Positions 24,095-33,004 of a DNA stretch of 64,000 nt are shown piece by piece. How positions within the stretch are numbered: position 1 is the stretch's first letter; every line of letters begins with the position of its first letter. Source of the stretch: an uncultured Oscillospiraceae bacterium (GTDB taxonomy: Bacteria; Bacillota; Clostridia; Oscillospirales; Oscillospiraceae). The translations under genes and the position numbers were made by a program. Where the stretch lies: the NCBI GenBank assembly GCA_934591815.1, contig CAKTPV010000004.1, forward strand, positions 1 to 64,000. Reading direction: 5' to 3'. Below the pieces are notes generated by a model, which saw only the letters and a program-made list of their open reading frames with translations, searched no databases and was not told where the DNA came from.

Positions 24095-24863
24095 CGTCCG
24101 TCTCTCCTTTCTGGAATTGCCATAGCGTGATGCCCAGTGCCAACGCGGCGGCCAGGCACACCAGCAGGGTGGTGCTGGAGCCCATGGGGAAGAAAAAGCT
24201 GAGAATGGTCAGCGCCAGCGCCAGCAAGGGCGCGATGCTGAAGCGTCCCCGGCGCTGTGCGTGGGAGAATTGGGAGGCAGCCGCGGCACACAGCGCCGTC
24301 AGCAGCAGGTTTTCCACCCACACGGTGGCGTCCCGCAGGGGCAGCAGGTGGTGCAGAAATTTGCCGCCGTACACCGTCAGCAGCAGGGTCTGCCCGCCGA
24401 TGGTATACCCGTAGTACGGGGGCGGCGTCCATGCGTCGATCCGCAGCTTCACCACCGCCGTGAACACCGCCGCCATCACCGCCCAGTAGAACAGCACGCA
24501 CACGGCGTAGTACAGCGTCCACCACAGGCACAGCGAGCCCTCACCGACCCGCAGGCGCTGCACGGTGCAGCCGGTTTTCGCCCCGTAGCCGCAGCCGTTG
24601 AGACTCAGCGCCGCCAGCAGGGCGGCAAAGCCTGCGGCACAGGCGATGGCTGCGCCGGTCTTCCCGGGCAGCTTGCAGAAATTGACCAGAAGATACTGCG
24701 GCGTTTCTGTACCGTCCGGCTCTACGATGGCGGCGCCCGGCTCCTGCGCCGGTACCAGCCACAGCAGCGCACCGGACAGTGCCGCCGCCAGCAGCGTGAC
24801 AGTCAAGACCCGCCATACGGTGCCGCGTGCCGCCAGTGCCAGCACGGATAAATGCTTTCTCAT
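24054..24863 (-). CDS. Second membrane subunit of the YtrA-type ABC transporter
   Basis: 269 residues with about six hydrophobic segments, including WRVLTVTLLAAALSGALLWL and TTLLVCLAAALALGITLW, and an acidic C-terminal tail. The start ATG overlaps the GntR stop (ATGA). No family beyond membrane permease can be assigned from sequence alone. Confidence 0.65.
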   Translation of the reverse strand: MRKHLSVLALAARGTVWRVLTVTLLAAALSGALLWLVPAQEPGAAIVEPDGTETPQYLLVNFCKLPGKTGAAIACAAGFAALLAALSLNGCGYGAKTGCTVQRLRVGEGSLCLWWTLYYAVCVLFYWAVMAAVFTAVVKLRIDAWTPPPYYGYTIGGQTLLLTVYGGKFLHHLLPLRDATVWVENLLLTALCAAAASQFSHAQRRGRFSIAPLLALALTILSFFFPMGSSTTLLVCLAAALALGITLWQFQKGETDDDGETDFRTAQST

Positions 24864-25249
24864 GCGTTCGTTCCCTCCTTGTCGTACAGTGCGTCCAGCA
24901 GGCGGTGGGCGTCCTCCCGTGTCAGTCCCAAGCGTCTGGCGGCGTCCACCATGGCCTGCATTTCCGTTTCCAGCAGCTCCCGGCGCAGGGCGGCGATCTG
25001 CTCCGGCGTGACCTGTATGCAGCTCTTGGCGCCGGCGCGGGAGGTCACAAGCCCCTCGTCCTCCAGCTGCTTGAACGCCTTCTGCACCGTGTTGGGGTTC
25101 ACCGCCAGCAGCGCCGACACCACCCGCCGGGAGGGCAGCTCGTCGCCGTCCTGTATGGTGCCTGCCGCCAGTCCCTGCTGGATGTAGCGGATGATCTGGA
25201 GATAGATGGGCGTGCCGTCCGTCTGGCGGAACGCCTCGAATGAGATCAT
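24860..25249 (-). CDS. GntR-family regulator, YtrA subfamily
   Basis: 129 residues: winged helix-turn-helix (PIYLQIIRYIQQGLAAGTI, ELPSRRVVSALLAVNPNTVQKAFKQLEDEGLV) with a short helical dimerisation tail, the YtrA pattern. These regulators repress their own ABC operon and are relieved by cell-envelope stress. Two palindromic operators occupy the promoter just upstream, and the downstream genes are translationally coupled. Confidence 0.9.
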   Translation of the reverse strand: MISFEAFRQTDGTPIYLQIIRYIQQGLAAGTIQDGDELPSRRVVSALLAVNPNTVQKAFKQLEDEGLVTSRAGAKSCIQVTPEQIAALRRELLETEMQAMVDAARRLGLTREDAHRLLDALYDKEGTNA

Positions 25250-25271
25250 GTGTCTCGCCTCCTCTCTGCAA

Positions 25272-25297
25272 AACTGTATTACTCGAATAGTACGGTT
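25272..25297. promoter_or_regulatory. Operator 1 of the GntR/YtrA regulator
   Basis: 26-bp imperfect palindrome, AACTGTATTA ... TAGTACGGTT, downstream of the -10. Confidence 0.65.
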
Positions 25298-25300
25298 GTT

Positions 25301-25326
25301 AACTGTATTATACGGATGATACAGTT
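25301..25326. promoter_or_regulatory. Operator 2 of the GntR/YtrA regulator
   Basis: 26-bp palindrome, AACTGTATTATACG / ATGATACAGTT, the better of the two. Centre to centre 29 bp from operator 1 and lying between -35 and -10, so bound repressor would exclude polymerase. Confidence 0.75.
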
Positions 25327-25335
25327 CTGTGTCAA
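25307..25335 (-). promoter_or_regulatory. Promoter of the GntR-ABC operon
   Basis: Perfect TTGACA, 17-base spacer, perfect TATAAT on the minus strand: a full-strength promoter held by the two operators. Confidence 0.85.
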
Positions 25336-25375
25336 GAGGGAAAGTGAAAAAATAGAACCGCGTCGGCGCGGACAT

Positions 25376-25415
25376 AAAAAATCCCCCTCCGGCCACGAGG
25401 GTCGGAGGGGGACTT
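25376..25415 (-). terminator. Terminator of the rhomboid-like gene
   Basis: TCCCCCTCCG / CGGAGGGGGA stem with TTTTTT downstream on the minus strand. Confidence 0.8.
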
Positions 25416-25426
25416 TGTGCAGCGCG

Positions 25427-26293
25427 TCACTCCTCGGTGAAGTGGACGTGGTTGAAGATGTGATCCTGACAGAAGCAGTGGTAGCCCGCGCACTTGCTGC
25501 AATAGCGGAACTGGAGATCGGGGTAGTCCGTGTCGGTGCGGCCGCAGACGGCGCACTTGTGGTGGCAGCCCTTTTCCTTCTCCTGCTGCTTTACCGCCTG
25601 CTTGTACTGCACGGTCTTGGGGTTGTACTGCGTCTTGGTGCGGGCGGCCAGATAGTGTACCTCCGGCCAGATGAACACGGCAAAGTTCAGCAGCGCCACT
25701 ACCGGCAGCACCACGCCCGCCCAGTTGTGCTGGCCGATGGCGCGGATGATGTCAAAGGCGAACAGCGCGCCGTCCAGATAGGCCAGCCACTTCATTTTCA
25801 CCGGCAGGAAGAACATGAAAAGCACCGTGGTGTCCGGGAACAGCATGGCGAAGGCGAAGAACATGGACAGGTTCACATAGGTGGTGCCCGCCACAGTGAT
25901 GAAGTTATTGCCGGTGATGATGCTGGCCAGCACCGTACCCAGCACCGTCAGCAGCACACCGCTGAAGTAGTAGAGATTGAACTTGGCGGTGCCCCACTGC
26001 CGCTCCAGCGTGGAGCCGATCCAGTAGTAGAAGTACAGGCTGATGAGCAGCCAGAAGGGGGAGCCGGCGCTGGGGTAGAAAATGAACGTCACGATGCGCC
26101 AGATCTCGCCGTGGAGCAAGCCGTTCAGGTTAAACGCCAGAAAGTCCAGCGCGGCGGGGTTGGAGGCCGCCGTCAGCATGGACAGGATGTACACCGCCAC
26201 GTTGCCGATGACGATGACGCGCATCAGATTGGGAATACCAAAGCGGGGGTGGGCGGCGCAGAAGCGCTGCACCCCGTCATAGAGCTTTTTCAA
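25427..26293 (-). CDS. Rhomboid-like membrane protein with C-terminal zinc-binding Cys cluster
   Basis: 288 residues from a TTG start (MKKLYDGVQRF), chosen because GGAGG lies 9 bases upstream; an ATG 16 codons earlier overlaps a TACAAT -10. About six membrane segments; FWLLISLYFYYWIGSTLERQ followed by NLYYFSGVLLTVLG recalls the rhomboid/derlin fold. The rhomboid catalytic GxSG serine is not visible, so it is probably not a protease. The C-terminus (CAVCGRTDTDYPDLQFRYCS, then KC, CFC and DH) looks like a treble-clef or zinc ribbon. Confidence 0.6.
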   Translation of the reverse strand: MKKLYDGVQRFCAAHPRFGIPNLMRVIVIGNVAVYILSMLTAASNPAALDFLAFNLNGLLHGEIWRIVTFIFYPSAGSPFWLLISLYFYYWIGSTLERQWGTAKFNLYYFSGVLLTVLGTVLASIITGNNFITVAGTTYVNLSMFFAFAMLFPDTTVLFMFFLPVKMKWLAYLDGALFAFDIIRAIGQHNWAGVVLPVVALLNFAVFIWPEVHYLAARTKTQYNPKTVQYKQAVKQQEKEKGCHHKCAVCGRTDTDYPDLQFRYCSKCAGYHCFCQDHIFNHVHFTEE

Positions 26294-26425
26294 GGGGAAC
26301 TTCCTCCTGTATAAATTCAAGTAACGCCTATTGTAGCGCATAGGGCGGAAAAAGTCATGTCATTTTTTTGAACAATGGAAAAGTTTCCGGAAAGTAAATT
26401 GTTTCCGGTTTTTTTGGAAAACCTA

Positions 26426-26453
26426 TTGACAACCGAAAAAAACCTGCTATCAT
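26426..26453 (+). promoter_or_regulatory. Promoter of metK
   Basis: TTGACA, 16-base spacer, TATCAT, 20 bases ahead of the SAM riboswitch. Confidence 0.7.
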
Positions 26454-26472
26454 ATATGGCACAAGTTCATAC

Positions 26473-26577
26473 CTTATCAAGAGTGGCGAAGGGACCGGCC
26501 CGATGAAGCCACGGCAACCTGTTTTTTCAAGGTGCCAAATCCGGCGAACGAATCGAAAGATGAGGGAAGGCAAGAAA
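26473..26577 (+). ncRNA. SAM-I riboswitch (S-box)
   Basis: CTTATCAAGAGTGGCGAAGG, GGCCCGATGAAGCC, CGGCAACC, AAGGTGCCAAATCC, GAAAGATGAGGG appear in S-box order. It turns metK off when SAM is high. With promoter and terminator it explains the 355-base stretch before metK. Confidence 0.96.
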
Positions 26578-26583
26578 GCTTCA

Positions 26584-26616
26584 GCACTCTGTCGGTTCGG
26601 CAGAGCGCTTTTTTTG
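26584..26616 (+). terminator. Terminator of the SAM riboswitch
   Basis: GCACTCTGTCG / CGGCAGAGCGC stem followed by TTTTTTTG: the OFF-state structure ahead of metK. Confidence 0.8.
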
Positions 26617-26648
26617 TTGCGTGTTCCCAAAAGAAAGGAGAAATTATC

Positions 26649-27833
26649 ATGGCAAGACATCTGTTTACTTCTGAATCCGTTACCGAGGGGCATCCCGATA
26701 AGATCTGCGACCAGATCTCCGACGCGGTGCTGGACGCGATCTTTGAGCAGGACCCCAACGGCCGCGTGGCCTGCGAGACCTGCGCCTCCACCGGCCTGAT
26801 CCACATCATGGGTGAGATCACCACCAGCTGCTATGTGGATATCGCCAAGATCGCCCGCCAGGTGGTGCTGGACATCGGCTACGACCGCTCCCAGTACGGC
26901 TTTGACGGCAACACCTGCGCCGTTATCACCAACATCGACGAGCAGTCCAGCGACATCGCGCTGGGCGTGGACAAGAGCTACGAGGCCAAGGCCAAGGGCG
27001 AGAGTGAGCTGGACAACGGCGCCGGCGACCAGGGCATGATGTTCGGCTACGCCTGCGACGAGACGCCGGAGCTGATGCCGCTGGCTATCTCCATCGCCCA
27101 GAAGATGGCAAAGCGCCTGACCGACGTGCGCAAGCAGGGTCTGGTGGACTATCTGCGTCCCGACGGTAAGACCCAGATCACCGTGGAGTACGATGACAAC
27201 GGCGCACCCATCCGCGTGGACACCGTGGTGCTGTCCACCCAGCACAGCCCTGACGTCTCTCTGGAGCAGATCCGCAAGGATATGATCGAGCTGGTCATCA
27301 ACCCCACCGTTCCCGCCCATCTGCTGGACGGCGAGACGAAGATCTACGTCAACCCCACCGGCCGCTTCGTCAACGGCGGCCCCGCCGCCGATACCGGTCT
27401 CACCGGCCGCAAGATCATCGTGGATACCTACGGCGGCAGCGCCCCCCACGGCGGCGGCGCTTTCTCCGGTAAGGATCCCACCAAGGTGGACCGCTCCGCT
27501 GCCTATGCCGCCCGCTGGGTGGCCAAGAACGTGGTGGCTGCCGGTCTTGCCAGGAAGTGCCAGGTGCAGCTGGCCTACGCCATCGGCGTGGCCCGTCCCG
27601 TCAGCGTGCTGGTGGAGACCTTCGGCACCGGCGTGGTGGCCGACGACAAGCTGGAGGCCGCTGTGGAGAAGGTCTTTGACCTGCGCCCCACCGCCATCAT
27701 CCGCGATTTGGATCTGCGCAAGCCCATCTACCGCCAGCTGGCGGCCTACGGCCACATGGGCCGCGAGGATCTGGGCGTGACGTGGGAGAAGACCGACCGC
27801 GTGGACGCCCTCAAGGCCGCGCTGGGTCTGTAA
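26649..27833 (+). CDS. metK: S-adenosylmethionine synthetase
   Basis: 394 residues, standard length. Joins methionine and ATP to SAM. Visible motifs are [20 protein letters not shown], the [12 protein letters not shown] hexapeptide-type segment and [19 protein letters not shown]. Controlled by the SAM-I riboswitch upstream. SAM made here is used by the methyltransferases nearby and its by-products are cleared by mtnN. Confidence 0.98.
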   Translation: MARHLFTSESVTEGHPDKICDQISDAVLDAIFEQDPNGRVACETCASTGLIHIMGEITTSCYVDIAKIARQVVLDIGYDRSQYGFDGNTCAVITNIDEQSSDIALGVDKSYEAKAKGESELDNGAGDQGMMFGYACDETPELMPLAISIAQKMAKRLTDVRKQGLVDYLRPDGKTQITVEYDDNGAPIRVDTVVLSTQHSPDVSLEQIRKDMIELVINPTVPAHLLDGETKIYVNPTGRFVNGGPAADTGLTGRKIIVDTYGGSAPHGGGAFSGKDPTKVDRSAAYAARWVAKNVVAAGLARKCQVQLAYAIGVARPVSVLVETFGTGVVADDKLEAAVEKVFDLRPTAIIRDLDLRKPIYRQLAAYGHMGREDLGVTWEKTDRVDALKAALGL

Positions 27834-27846
27834 AAAGCCCGACATA

Positions 27847-27884
27847 AAAAGAATCCCGCAGCATAGGCTGCGGGATTCTTTTTA
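27847..27884. terminator. Bidirectional terminator between metK and the SpoU methylase
   Basis: AAAAAGAATCCCGCAGC / GCTGCGGGATTCTTTTT, perfect stem with A/T flanks. Confidence 0.9.
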
Positions 27885-28709
27885 CTTGTCTTGGCATTGG
27901 AGCCCCAGCTGATAGAAGGCCACGGCGCTGGCCGCCGCCACGTTCAGACTGTCCACCCCGTGGGTCATGGGGATCATCACCGTGTGGTCGCACCGGGCGA
28001 TGGTGCCGTCCGCCAGCCCGTCGCCCTCGGTGCCCAGCACCACTGCCAGCTTTTCCGCCCGCAGCAGCCGGGGATCGTCCAGCCGCAGGGAGTCCTGCCG
28101 CAGCGCCATCGCCGCTGTGGTGAAGCCCTGCGCGTGCAGCGTCTCCGTCCAGTCGCCCTCCTCCGGCAGATACGTCCACGGCACAAGGAACACGTTGCCC
28201 ATGCTGACCCGGGATGCCCGCCGGTACAGCGGGTCGCTGCCCTGCCGGGTCAGCAGCACCGCGTCCATGCCCAGTGCCGCCGCGCACCGGAAGATGGCTC
28301 CCACGTTGGTAGGGTTCATCACATTTTCCAGCACGGCGATGCGCCGCGCACCGGCGCACACCTCCGCCACGGAGGGCAGGGGAGGCCGCCGCATGGCGCA
28401 CAGCATCCCCCGTGTCAGATGGAAGCCGGTGAGCTGGGTCAGCACATCCAGCGCCGCGGTGTAGACGGGAATGTCCGGGTCGCAGCGGTGCAGGAGCTCC
28501 GCACCCTTGCCGGGGATGTGCTGCGGCTCCATGAGGAACGACACCGGCACGCAGCCTGCGTCCAGTGCCCGTCCGATGACCAGAGGACTCTCCGCAATGA
28601 ACAGGGCGTTGGCCGGGTCGGCGCGGTTGACCAGTTGGTTTTCTGTGGCGCGGGCGTAGACATCCAGCTCCGGCGCGGAAAAATCGGTGATCTCTATGAT
28701 GCGGGCCAT
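27882..28709 (-). CDS. SpoU/TrmH-family RNA 2'-O-methyltransferase
   Basis: 275 residues with the three SPOUT motifs: NPTNVGAIFRCAAALG (motif 1), LGTEGDGL (motif 2) and IPMTHGVDSLNVAAA (motif 3), which form the knotted SAM site. An N-terminal substrate-binding domain of about 100 residues is present, as in TrmH/RlmB relatives. The exact RNA site cannot be read from sequence. The ftsH stop lies 17 bases upstream of nothing else on this strand, so it may be read through from ftsH or its own promoter: ftsH is transcribed towards the left edge and ends at 28727, just ahead of this gene's start, making ftsH-spoU a likely operon. Confidence 0.88.
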   Translation of the reverse strand: MARIIEITDFSAPELDVYARATENQLVNRADPANALFIAESPLVIGRALDAGCVPVSFLMEPQHIPGKGAELLHRCDPDIPVYTAALDVLTQLTGFHLTRGMLCAMRRPPLPSVAEVCAGARRIAVLENVMNPTNVGAIFRCAAALGMDAVLLTRQGSDPLYRRASRVSMGNVFLVPWTYLPEEGDWTETLHAQGFTTAAMALRQDSLRLDDPRLLRAEKLAVVLGTEGDGLADGTIARCDHTVMIPMTHGVDSLNVAAASAVAFYQLGLQCQDK

Positions 28710-28726
28710 AGGCCCTCCTTCCTGCG

Positions 28727-30544
28727 TCAGCCGTTGAGGATCTTCATGAACTCCTCGCCGGTGATCGTCTCTTTTTCGTATAGGTATTGGGCCAGCTGAT
28801 CCAGCTTCTCCCGGTCGCCGGTCAGGAGCTGCACGGCCTTTTCATGCTGGCGGCGGACAAGGTCTACCACCAGCTGGTCGATCTTCTCCTGCGTACCGGC
28901 GGCGCAGGCGAGGGAGGTGTCACCGCCGAGATACTGGTTCTGCACCGTCTCCAGCGCCACCATGCCGAACTCGTCGCTCATGCCGTAGCGGGTAAGCATG
29001 GCCCGGGCCAGCTTGGTGGCCTGCTCGATGTCGTTGGAGGCACCGGTGGTGATGGAGTGGAACACGATCTCCTCGGCGGCACGGCCACCGGTGAGGGTGG
29101 CGATCTTGTTCTCCAGCTCCTCCTTGTTCATCAGGTAGTGGTTGCCCTCCTCCACCTGCATGGTGTAGCCCAGTGCGCCGGAGGTGCGTGGGATAATGGT
29201 GATCTTCTGCACCGGTGCGGAGTTGGTCTGCCGCGCCGCCACCAGCGCGTGGCCGATCTCGTGGTAGGCCACGATCTTCTTCTCATGGTCTGTCATGATG
29301 GCGTTTTTCTTCTGATACCCGGCGATGACCACCTCAATGCTCTCCTCCAGATCGGACTGGGTCACAAGCTTGCGTCCGTCCCGGACGGCGCGGAGCGCCG
29401 CCTCGTTGACGATGTTGGCAAGCTCCGCGCCGGAGGCGCCGGAGGCCATGCGCGCCACCACGTTGAAGTCCACGTTTTCCGCCAGCTTGACCTTCTTGGC
29501 GTGTACCTTCAGGATATCCTCGCGGCCCTTCAGGTCGGGCAGCTCCACCGGCACGCGGCGGTCGAACCGTCCGGGACGGGTCAGCGCAGGGTCAAGGGAC
29601 TCGGGCCGGTTGGTGGCGGCGAGGATGATGACGCCGGTGTTGTCAGCAAAGCCGTCCATCTCCGTCAGGAGCTGGTTCAGCGTCTGCTCCCGCTCATCGT
29701 TGCCGCCGTACTGACCGCCGCTGCGCTTCTGGCCGATGGCGTCGATCTCGTCGATGAACACGATGCAGGGCGCCTTCTCCTTGGCTTGATTGAACAGGTC
29801 GCGCACCTTGGACGCGCCCATGCCCACGAACATCTCCACAAACTCCGAGCCGGAGATGGAGAAGAACGGCACGTTGGACTCGCCGGCCACGGCCTTGGCC
29901 AGCATGGTCTTGCCGGTGCCCGGAGGGCCTACCAGCAGGATGCCCTTGGGCATGGAGGCGCCGATCTCTCGGTACTTGCTGGGGTCGTGGAGGTAGTTGA
30001 CCACCTCCTGCAAATTCTCCTTGGCCTCGTCCTCACCGGCCACGTCGGCAAAGCGGATGCCGCCGTCCGTGGACTGGACGTAGATCTTGGCGTTGGACTT
30101 GCCCATGCCGAACATCATGGAGCCTGCGCCGCCGCCGGCCTTATCCGTCAGCTTCTTGGCCATGAACTGGCCGATGGCAATGAAGATGATCAGCGGCAGC
30201 ACCCAGCCCAGGATGCTCAGGAACGGGGACATCTGCTCCACGATCTGGCTGGCGAACTCCGCGCCGGAGGCGTGGAGCCGGTCTACCAGCTCAGGGTCGT
30301 CCAGCACGCCGGTCTTGTAGATCTTACTGCCGTCCTTGTTGGTGAAGATGATCTGGTTGGACTCGATCTCCACCTCGCCGATCTCCTTATTCTCCGTCAT
30401 GGTCATGAAGGTGCCGTAGTCCACCTCCTCCACCTGCTGCCGTGCCAGCAGCGGCATGGCGAAGAAGTTGAACAGCAGCAGCACCAGCAGCGCCACAATA
30501 TAATAGTATAGCAGCGGTTTCTTCGGGGTCTTGACCTCTTTCAT
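28727..30544 (-). CDS. ftsH: ATP-dependent zinc metalloprotease FtsH
   Basis: 605 residues. Two membrane segments (about 11-33 and 108-128) flank an extracytoplasmic domain; AAA domain with Walker A GPPGTGKT at 206-213, Walker B IVFIDEID at 261-268 and the arginine-finger region RPGRFDRR; zinc protease motif HEIGH at 428-432. Degrades membrane and regulatory proteins. The C-terminal tail is short, ending at FMKILNG. Own strong promoter upstream; the next gene on the strand is the SpoU methylase. Confidence 0.97.
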   Translation of the reverse strand: MKEVKTPKKPLLYYYIVALLVLLLFNFFAMPLLARQQVEEVDYGTFMTMTENKEIGEVEIESNQIIFTNKDGSKIYKTGVLDDPELVDRLHASGAEFASQIVEQMSPFLSILGWVLPLIIFIAIGQFMAKKLTDKAGGGAGSMMFGMGKSNAKIYVQSTDGGIRFADVAGEDEAKENLQEVVNYLHDPSKYREIGASMPKGILLVGPPGTGKTMLAKAVAGESNVPFFSISGSEFVEMFVGMGASKVRDLFNQAKEKAPCIVFIDEIDAIGQKRSGGQYGGNDEREQTLNQLLTEMDGFADNTGVIILAATNRPESLDPALTRPGRFDRRVPVELPDLKGREDILKVHAKKVKLAENVDFNVVARMASGASGAELANIVNEAALRAVRDGRKLVTQSDLEESIEVVIAGYQKKNAIMTDHEKKIVAYHEIGHALVAARQTNSAPVQKITIIPRTSGALGYTMQVEEGNHYLMNKEELENKIATLTGGRAAEEIVFHSITTGASNDIEQATKLARAMLTRYGMSDEFGMVALETVQNQYLGGDTSLACAAGTQEKIDQLVVDLVRRQHEKAVQLLTGDREKLDQLAQYLYEKETITGEEFMKILNG

Positions 30545-30579
30545 ACAAGCGCCTCCTTGCAGACGTATTTTTGCAAAGT

Positions 30580-30608
30580 ATTATAGTCGCGCCGTTCTAT
30601 AAAGTCAA
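30580..30608 (-). promoter_or_regulatory. Promoter of ftsH
   Basis: TTGACT, 17-base spacer, TATAAT on the minus strand. Confidence 0.8.
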
Positions 30609-30705
30609 AGGGCGCAGGGAAAAAACCTGTAAATTTTTCCTGAACACCGGCGTTTCCGGGACTTATTGCATATTTTGTGAACAGACTTTGCTACTTTTGT
30701 GAACA

Positions 30706-30732
30706 TTAGCACTCGTCTCTTGACAGTGCTAA
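30706..30732 (+). promoter_or_regulatory. CIRCE operator (HrcA binding site)
   Basis: TTAGCACTC-N9-CAGTGCTAA, one base off the consensus TTAGCACTC-N9-GAGTGCTAA. It overlaps the -35 of the hsp20 promoter. Confidence 0.9.
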
Positions 30733-30747
30733 AATCGGCGCTATAAT
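30720..30747 (+). promoter_or_regulatory. Promoter of hsp20
   Basis: TTGACA, 16-base spacer, TATAAT. The -35 lies inside the CIRCE element. The 5' leader of about 120 bases to the start codon holds a possible CGTCCCACAGGGTGCG hairpin near 30830. Confidence 0.85.
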
Positions 30748-30873
30748 AAAGCCGAACCTTGAGAGAGGGGATGCGAAAAGCCCCGACGAGAGGGTCAAGA
30801 TGTTTACACAATGAGGGTAATATAGAGACGGCGTCCCACAGGGTGCGCCGCAGTACGAATGGAGGTATGACAT

Positions 30874-31317
30874 ATGTTGCCCAGCATTTTTGGTGAGAAC
30901 CTGTTTGATGATTTCTTTTCCGATCCCTTTGGCATGATGGTCCCGCAGGGCCGCGATCCCCTGTACGGCAAGCACGCCAAGAACCTGATGAAGACCGATG
31001 TCCGCGAGACGGAGGGTACCTACGAGCTGGATGTCGACCTGCCCGGCTTCACCAAGGACGAGGTGAACGTGGAGCTGAAGAACGGCTACCTGACCATTCA
31101 GGCATCCAAGGGTCTGGATAAGGAGCAGTCCGACAAGAAGGGCAAGTACATCCGTCAGGAGCGCTATGCCGGCGCCTGCAGCCGTACTTTCTACGTGGGC
31201 GAGGATGTGGAGCCGGAGGATGTGACCGCGAAGTTTGAAAACGGCATTTTGCAGCTGTCCATCCCCAAGGCCGCCAAGAAGCAGCTGCCCAAGAACACCA
31301 GCGTCACCATCGGCTGA
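30874..31317 (+). CDS. Hsp20/alpha-crystallin small heat-shock protein
   Basis: 147 residues. N-terminal arm rich in Phe (FGENLFDDFFSDPFG), alpha-crystallin domain from about 40 to 135 (ETEGTYELDVDLPGFTKDEV, NGYLTIQASK, FENGILQLSIPK) and the short C-terminal tail. ATP-independent holdase chaperone. Directly controlled by CIRCE/HrcA, which is better known for groESL and dnaK. Confidence 0.94.
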   Translation: MLPSIFGENLFDDFFSDPFGMMVPQGRDPLYGKHAKNLMKTDVRETEGTYELDVDLPGFTKDEVNVELKNGYLTIQASKGLDKEQSDKKGKYIRQERYAGACSRTFYVGEDVEPEDVTAKFENGILQLSIPKAAKKQLPKNTSVTIG

Positions 31318-31324
31318 TGCACGT

Positions 31325-31362
31325 AAAAAGAAATGACCCGCGAGAGCGGGTCATTTCTTTTT
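31325..31362. terminator. Bidirectional terminator hsp20 / MATE
   Basis: AAAAAGAAATGACCCGC / GCGGGTCATTTCTTTTT perfect stem. Confidence 0.92.
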
Positions 31363-31368
31363 CTATAG

Positions 31369-32715
31369 TTACCACATCTGCATCTCGGTCATGCACTTTT
31401 TGTAGCTGGCGCGGAAGTAAATGTACTCCGCGACGCCGGTGATGGCCCAGGAGAAGATGTACAGCAGGTACAGGGAGGGAATGGTGTGGAAATAAGCGAA
31501 GATGGTATAGATCCAGATAACGCGGAACACGCAGGAGCCCATGATGACGATGACGGTGGGGGCGATGCTCTTGCCGATACCGCGGGCGGCTGCGATGCTG
31601 GCGTCCATCAGCGGGGATACGCAGTAGGAGAAGCCCATGATCCACAGCCGGTCCATGCCCGCGTCGATGACCGCCGTCTCATTGGCGAACAGGCCCAGGA
31701 ACTGCCGGCCGAACAGCAGCATAGCGCCGCCGAACAGCGCGCCGGTGAGGAAGGCATAGAGTAAACTGATATAGAAGCTCTTGAGGATGCGGTCCTTGTT
31801 TCCCGCGCCCCAGTTCCGGCTGGCGAAGCTGGCGCAGGCGGTGTAGTACGCCGCCATCATATTGAACACCAGCGTGTCGGCGTTGGCGGCCGCCGCGTTG
31901 CCGGACACCATGACCGCGTCGAAGGAGTTGACGCCCACCTGCACGAACAGGTTGGCGATGGCGAAAATGGCGTTTTGCAGGCCGGAGGGGACGCCCATCA
32001 TCAGAATGCGCTTGGATGCCATCTTGTGGATCCGCAGCTTCCGCAGATCCAGACGGCAGGAATCCTTCCGCCGCAGCAGGTGCGCCACGATCAGCGCCGC
32101 CGATACGCACTGGGCGATGGCGCTGGCCAGTGCCACACCGTCCGCCGCCATGTGCAGGCCGATGACGAAGAACAGGTTCAGCGCCACGTTCAGCGCACCG
32201 GCGATGGTCAGATACAGCAGGGGGCGCTTGGTGTCGCCTGCGGCGCTCATTACGCCGTTGCCGCAGTTGTAGATGGCCATGGCGGGCATACCGAGGGAGA
32301 AGATCTTCAGGTACAGCACCGCGCCGTCCATCAGCTCCTCCTTGGTGTTCAGCATCTCCAGCATCTGGCGGGCAAACAGGTTGCAGGCCAGACACACCAC
32401 GACACCGAAGATGGTACAGATGATGAATGCCGAGTGGATGGTTTTTTCCGTCTCCTCCTCGCTGCCGATACCCAGCGCACGAGCCACCGCCACATTGACG
32501 CCGGCGCCCATGCCGATGAGGAATCCGGCGAACAGCGTCACCAGCGTGGACGTGGAGCCAACGGAGCCCAGCGCCTGATAGCTGGCAAACTTACCCACCA
32601 CCGCCACGTCGCTCAGGTTGAACAGCACCTCCAGCAGCTGCGTCAGCATCAGCGGCAGGCTGAACAGCAGGATGTTCTTCCAGAGGGAACCGGTGGTCAT
32701 CTCGATCTTCTTCAT
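31369..32715 (-). CDS. MATE-family efflux transporter
   Basis: 448 residues, about twelve membrane segments in two related halves, starting MKKIEMTTGSLWKNILLFSLP. Conserved MATE stretches are VGKFASYQALGSVGSTSTLV, FLIGMGAGVNVAVARALG and NWGAGNKDRI. Exchanges Na+ or H+ for organic cations or drugs; substrate unknown. Its own promoter is 80 bases upstream. Confidence 0.9.
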   Translation of the reverse strand: MKKIEMTTGSLWKNILLFSLPLMLTQLLEVLFNLSDVAVVGKFASYQALGSVGSTSTLVTLFAGFLIGMGAGVNVAVARALGIGSEEETEKTIHSAFIICTIFGVVVCLACNLFARQMLEMLNTKEELMDGAVLYLKIFSLGMPAMAIYNCGNGVMSAAGDTKRPLLYLTIAGALNVALNLFFVIGLHMAADGVALASAIAQCVSAALIVAHLLRRKDSCRLDLRKLRIHKMASKRILMMGVPSGLQNAIFAIANLFVQVGVNSFDAVMVSGNAAAANADTLVFNMMAAYYTACASFASRNWGAGNKDRILKSFYISLLYAFLTGALFGGAMLLFGRQFLGLFANETAVIDAGMDRLWIMGFSYCVSPLMDASIAAARGIGKSIAPTVIVIMGSCVFRVIWIYTIFAYFHTIPSLYLLYIFSWAITGVAEYIYFRASYKKCMTEMQMW

Positions 32716-32790
32716 TCTGTACCTCCTAACTTCCAAATTTCGATCTCAATTTACAAATATATCCCATTTTCATAAAGGCTGCAAGAGCAG

Positions 32791-32819
32791 AGTATATCAC
32801 CGCCCGCGCGGTAAAGCAA
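32791..32819 (-). promoter_or_regulatory. Promoter of the MATE gene
   Basis: TTGCTT, 17-base spacer, TATACT on the minus strand. Confidence 0.7.
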
Positions 32820-32946
32820 GCATATTTACCACCAGACTTTTCGCCAGAAGAACCGGGGTGAATTGTGCAGAATGTACCCATATATGGAAAATGAGGGGGC
32901 TTTTTTGCTCCCTCATGTGCCGTTTTTTGAAATTTTCACCTGTGCA

Positions 32947-32975
32947 TTGCATCGCCGCCGCCGATGTGGTATGCT
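32947..32975 (+). promoter_or_regulatory. Promoter of the HAD hydrolase gene
   Basis: TTGCAT, 17-base spacer, TATGCT. Confidence 0.65.
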
Positions 32976-33004
32976 GAACGGGAGAAAAACGAAGGGAGCC
33001 GCCT

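Noticed and set aside
25427..26293. Active rhomboid protease
   Set aside because: No GxSG serine motif or matching His found in the membrane segments; kept as rhomboid-like only.
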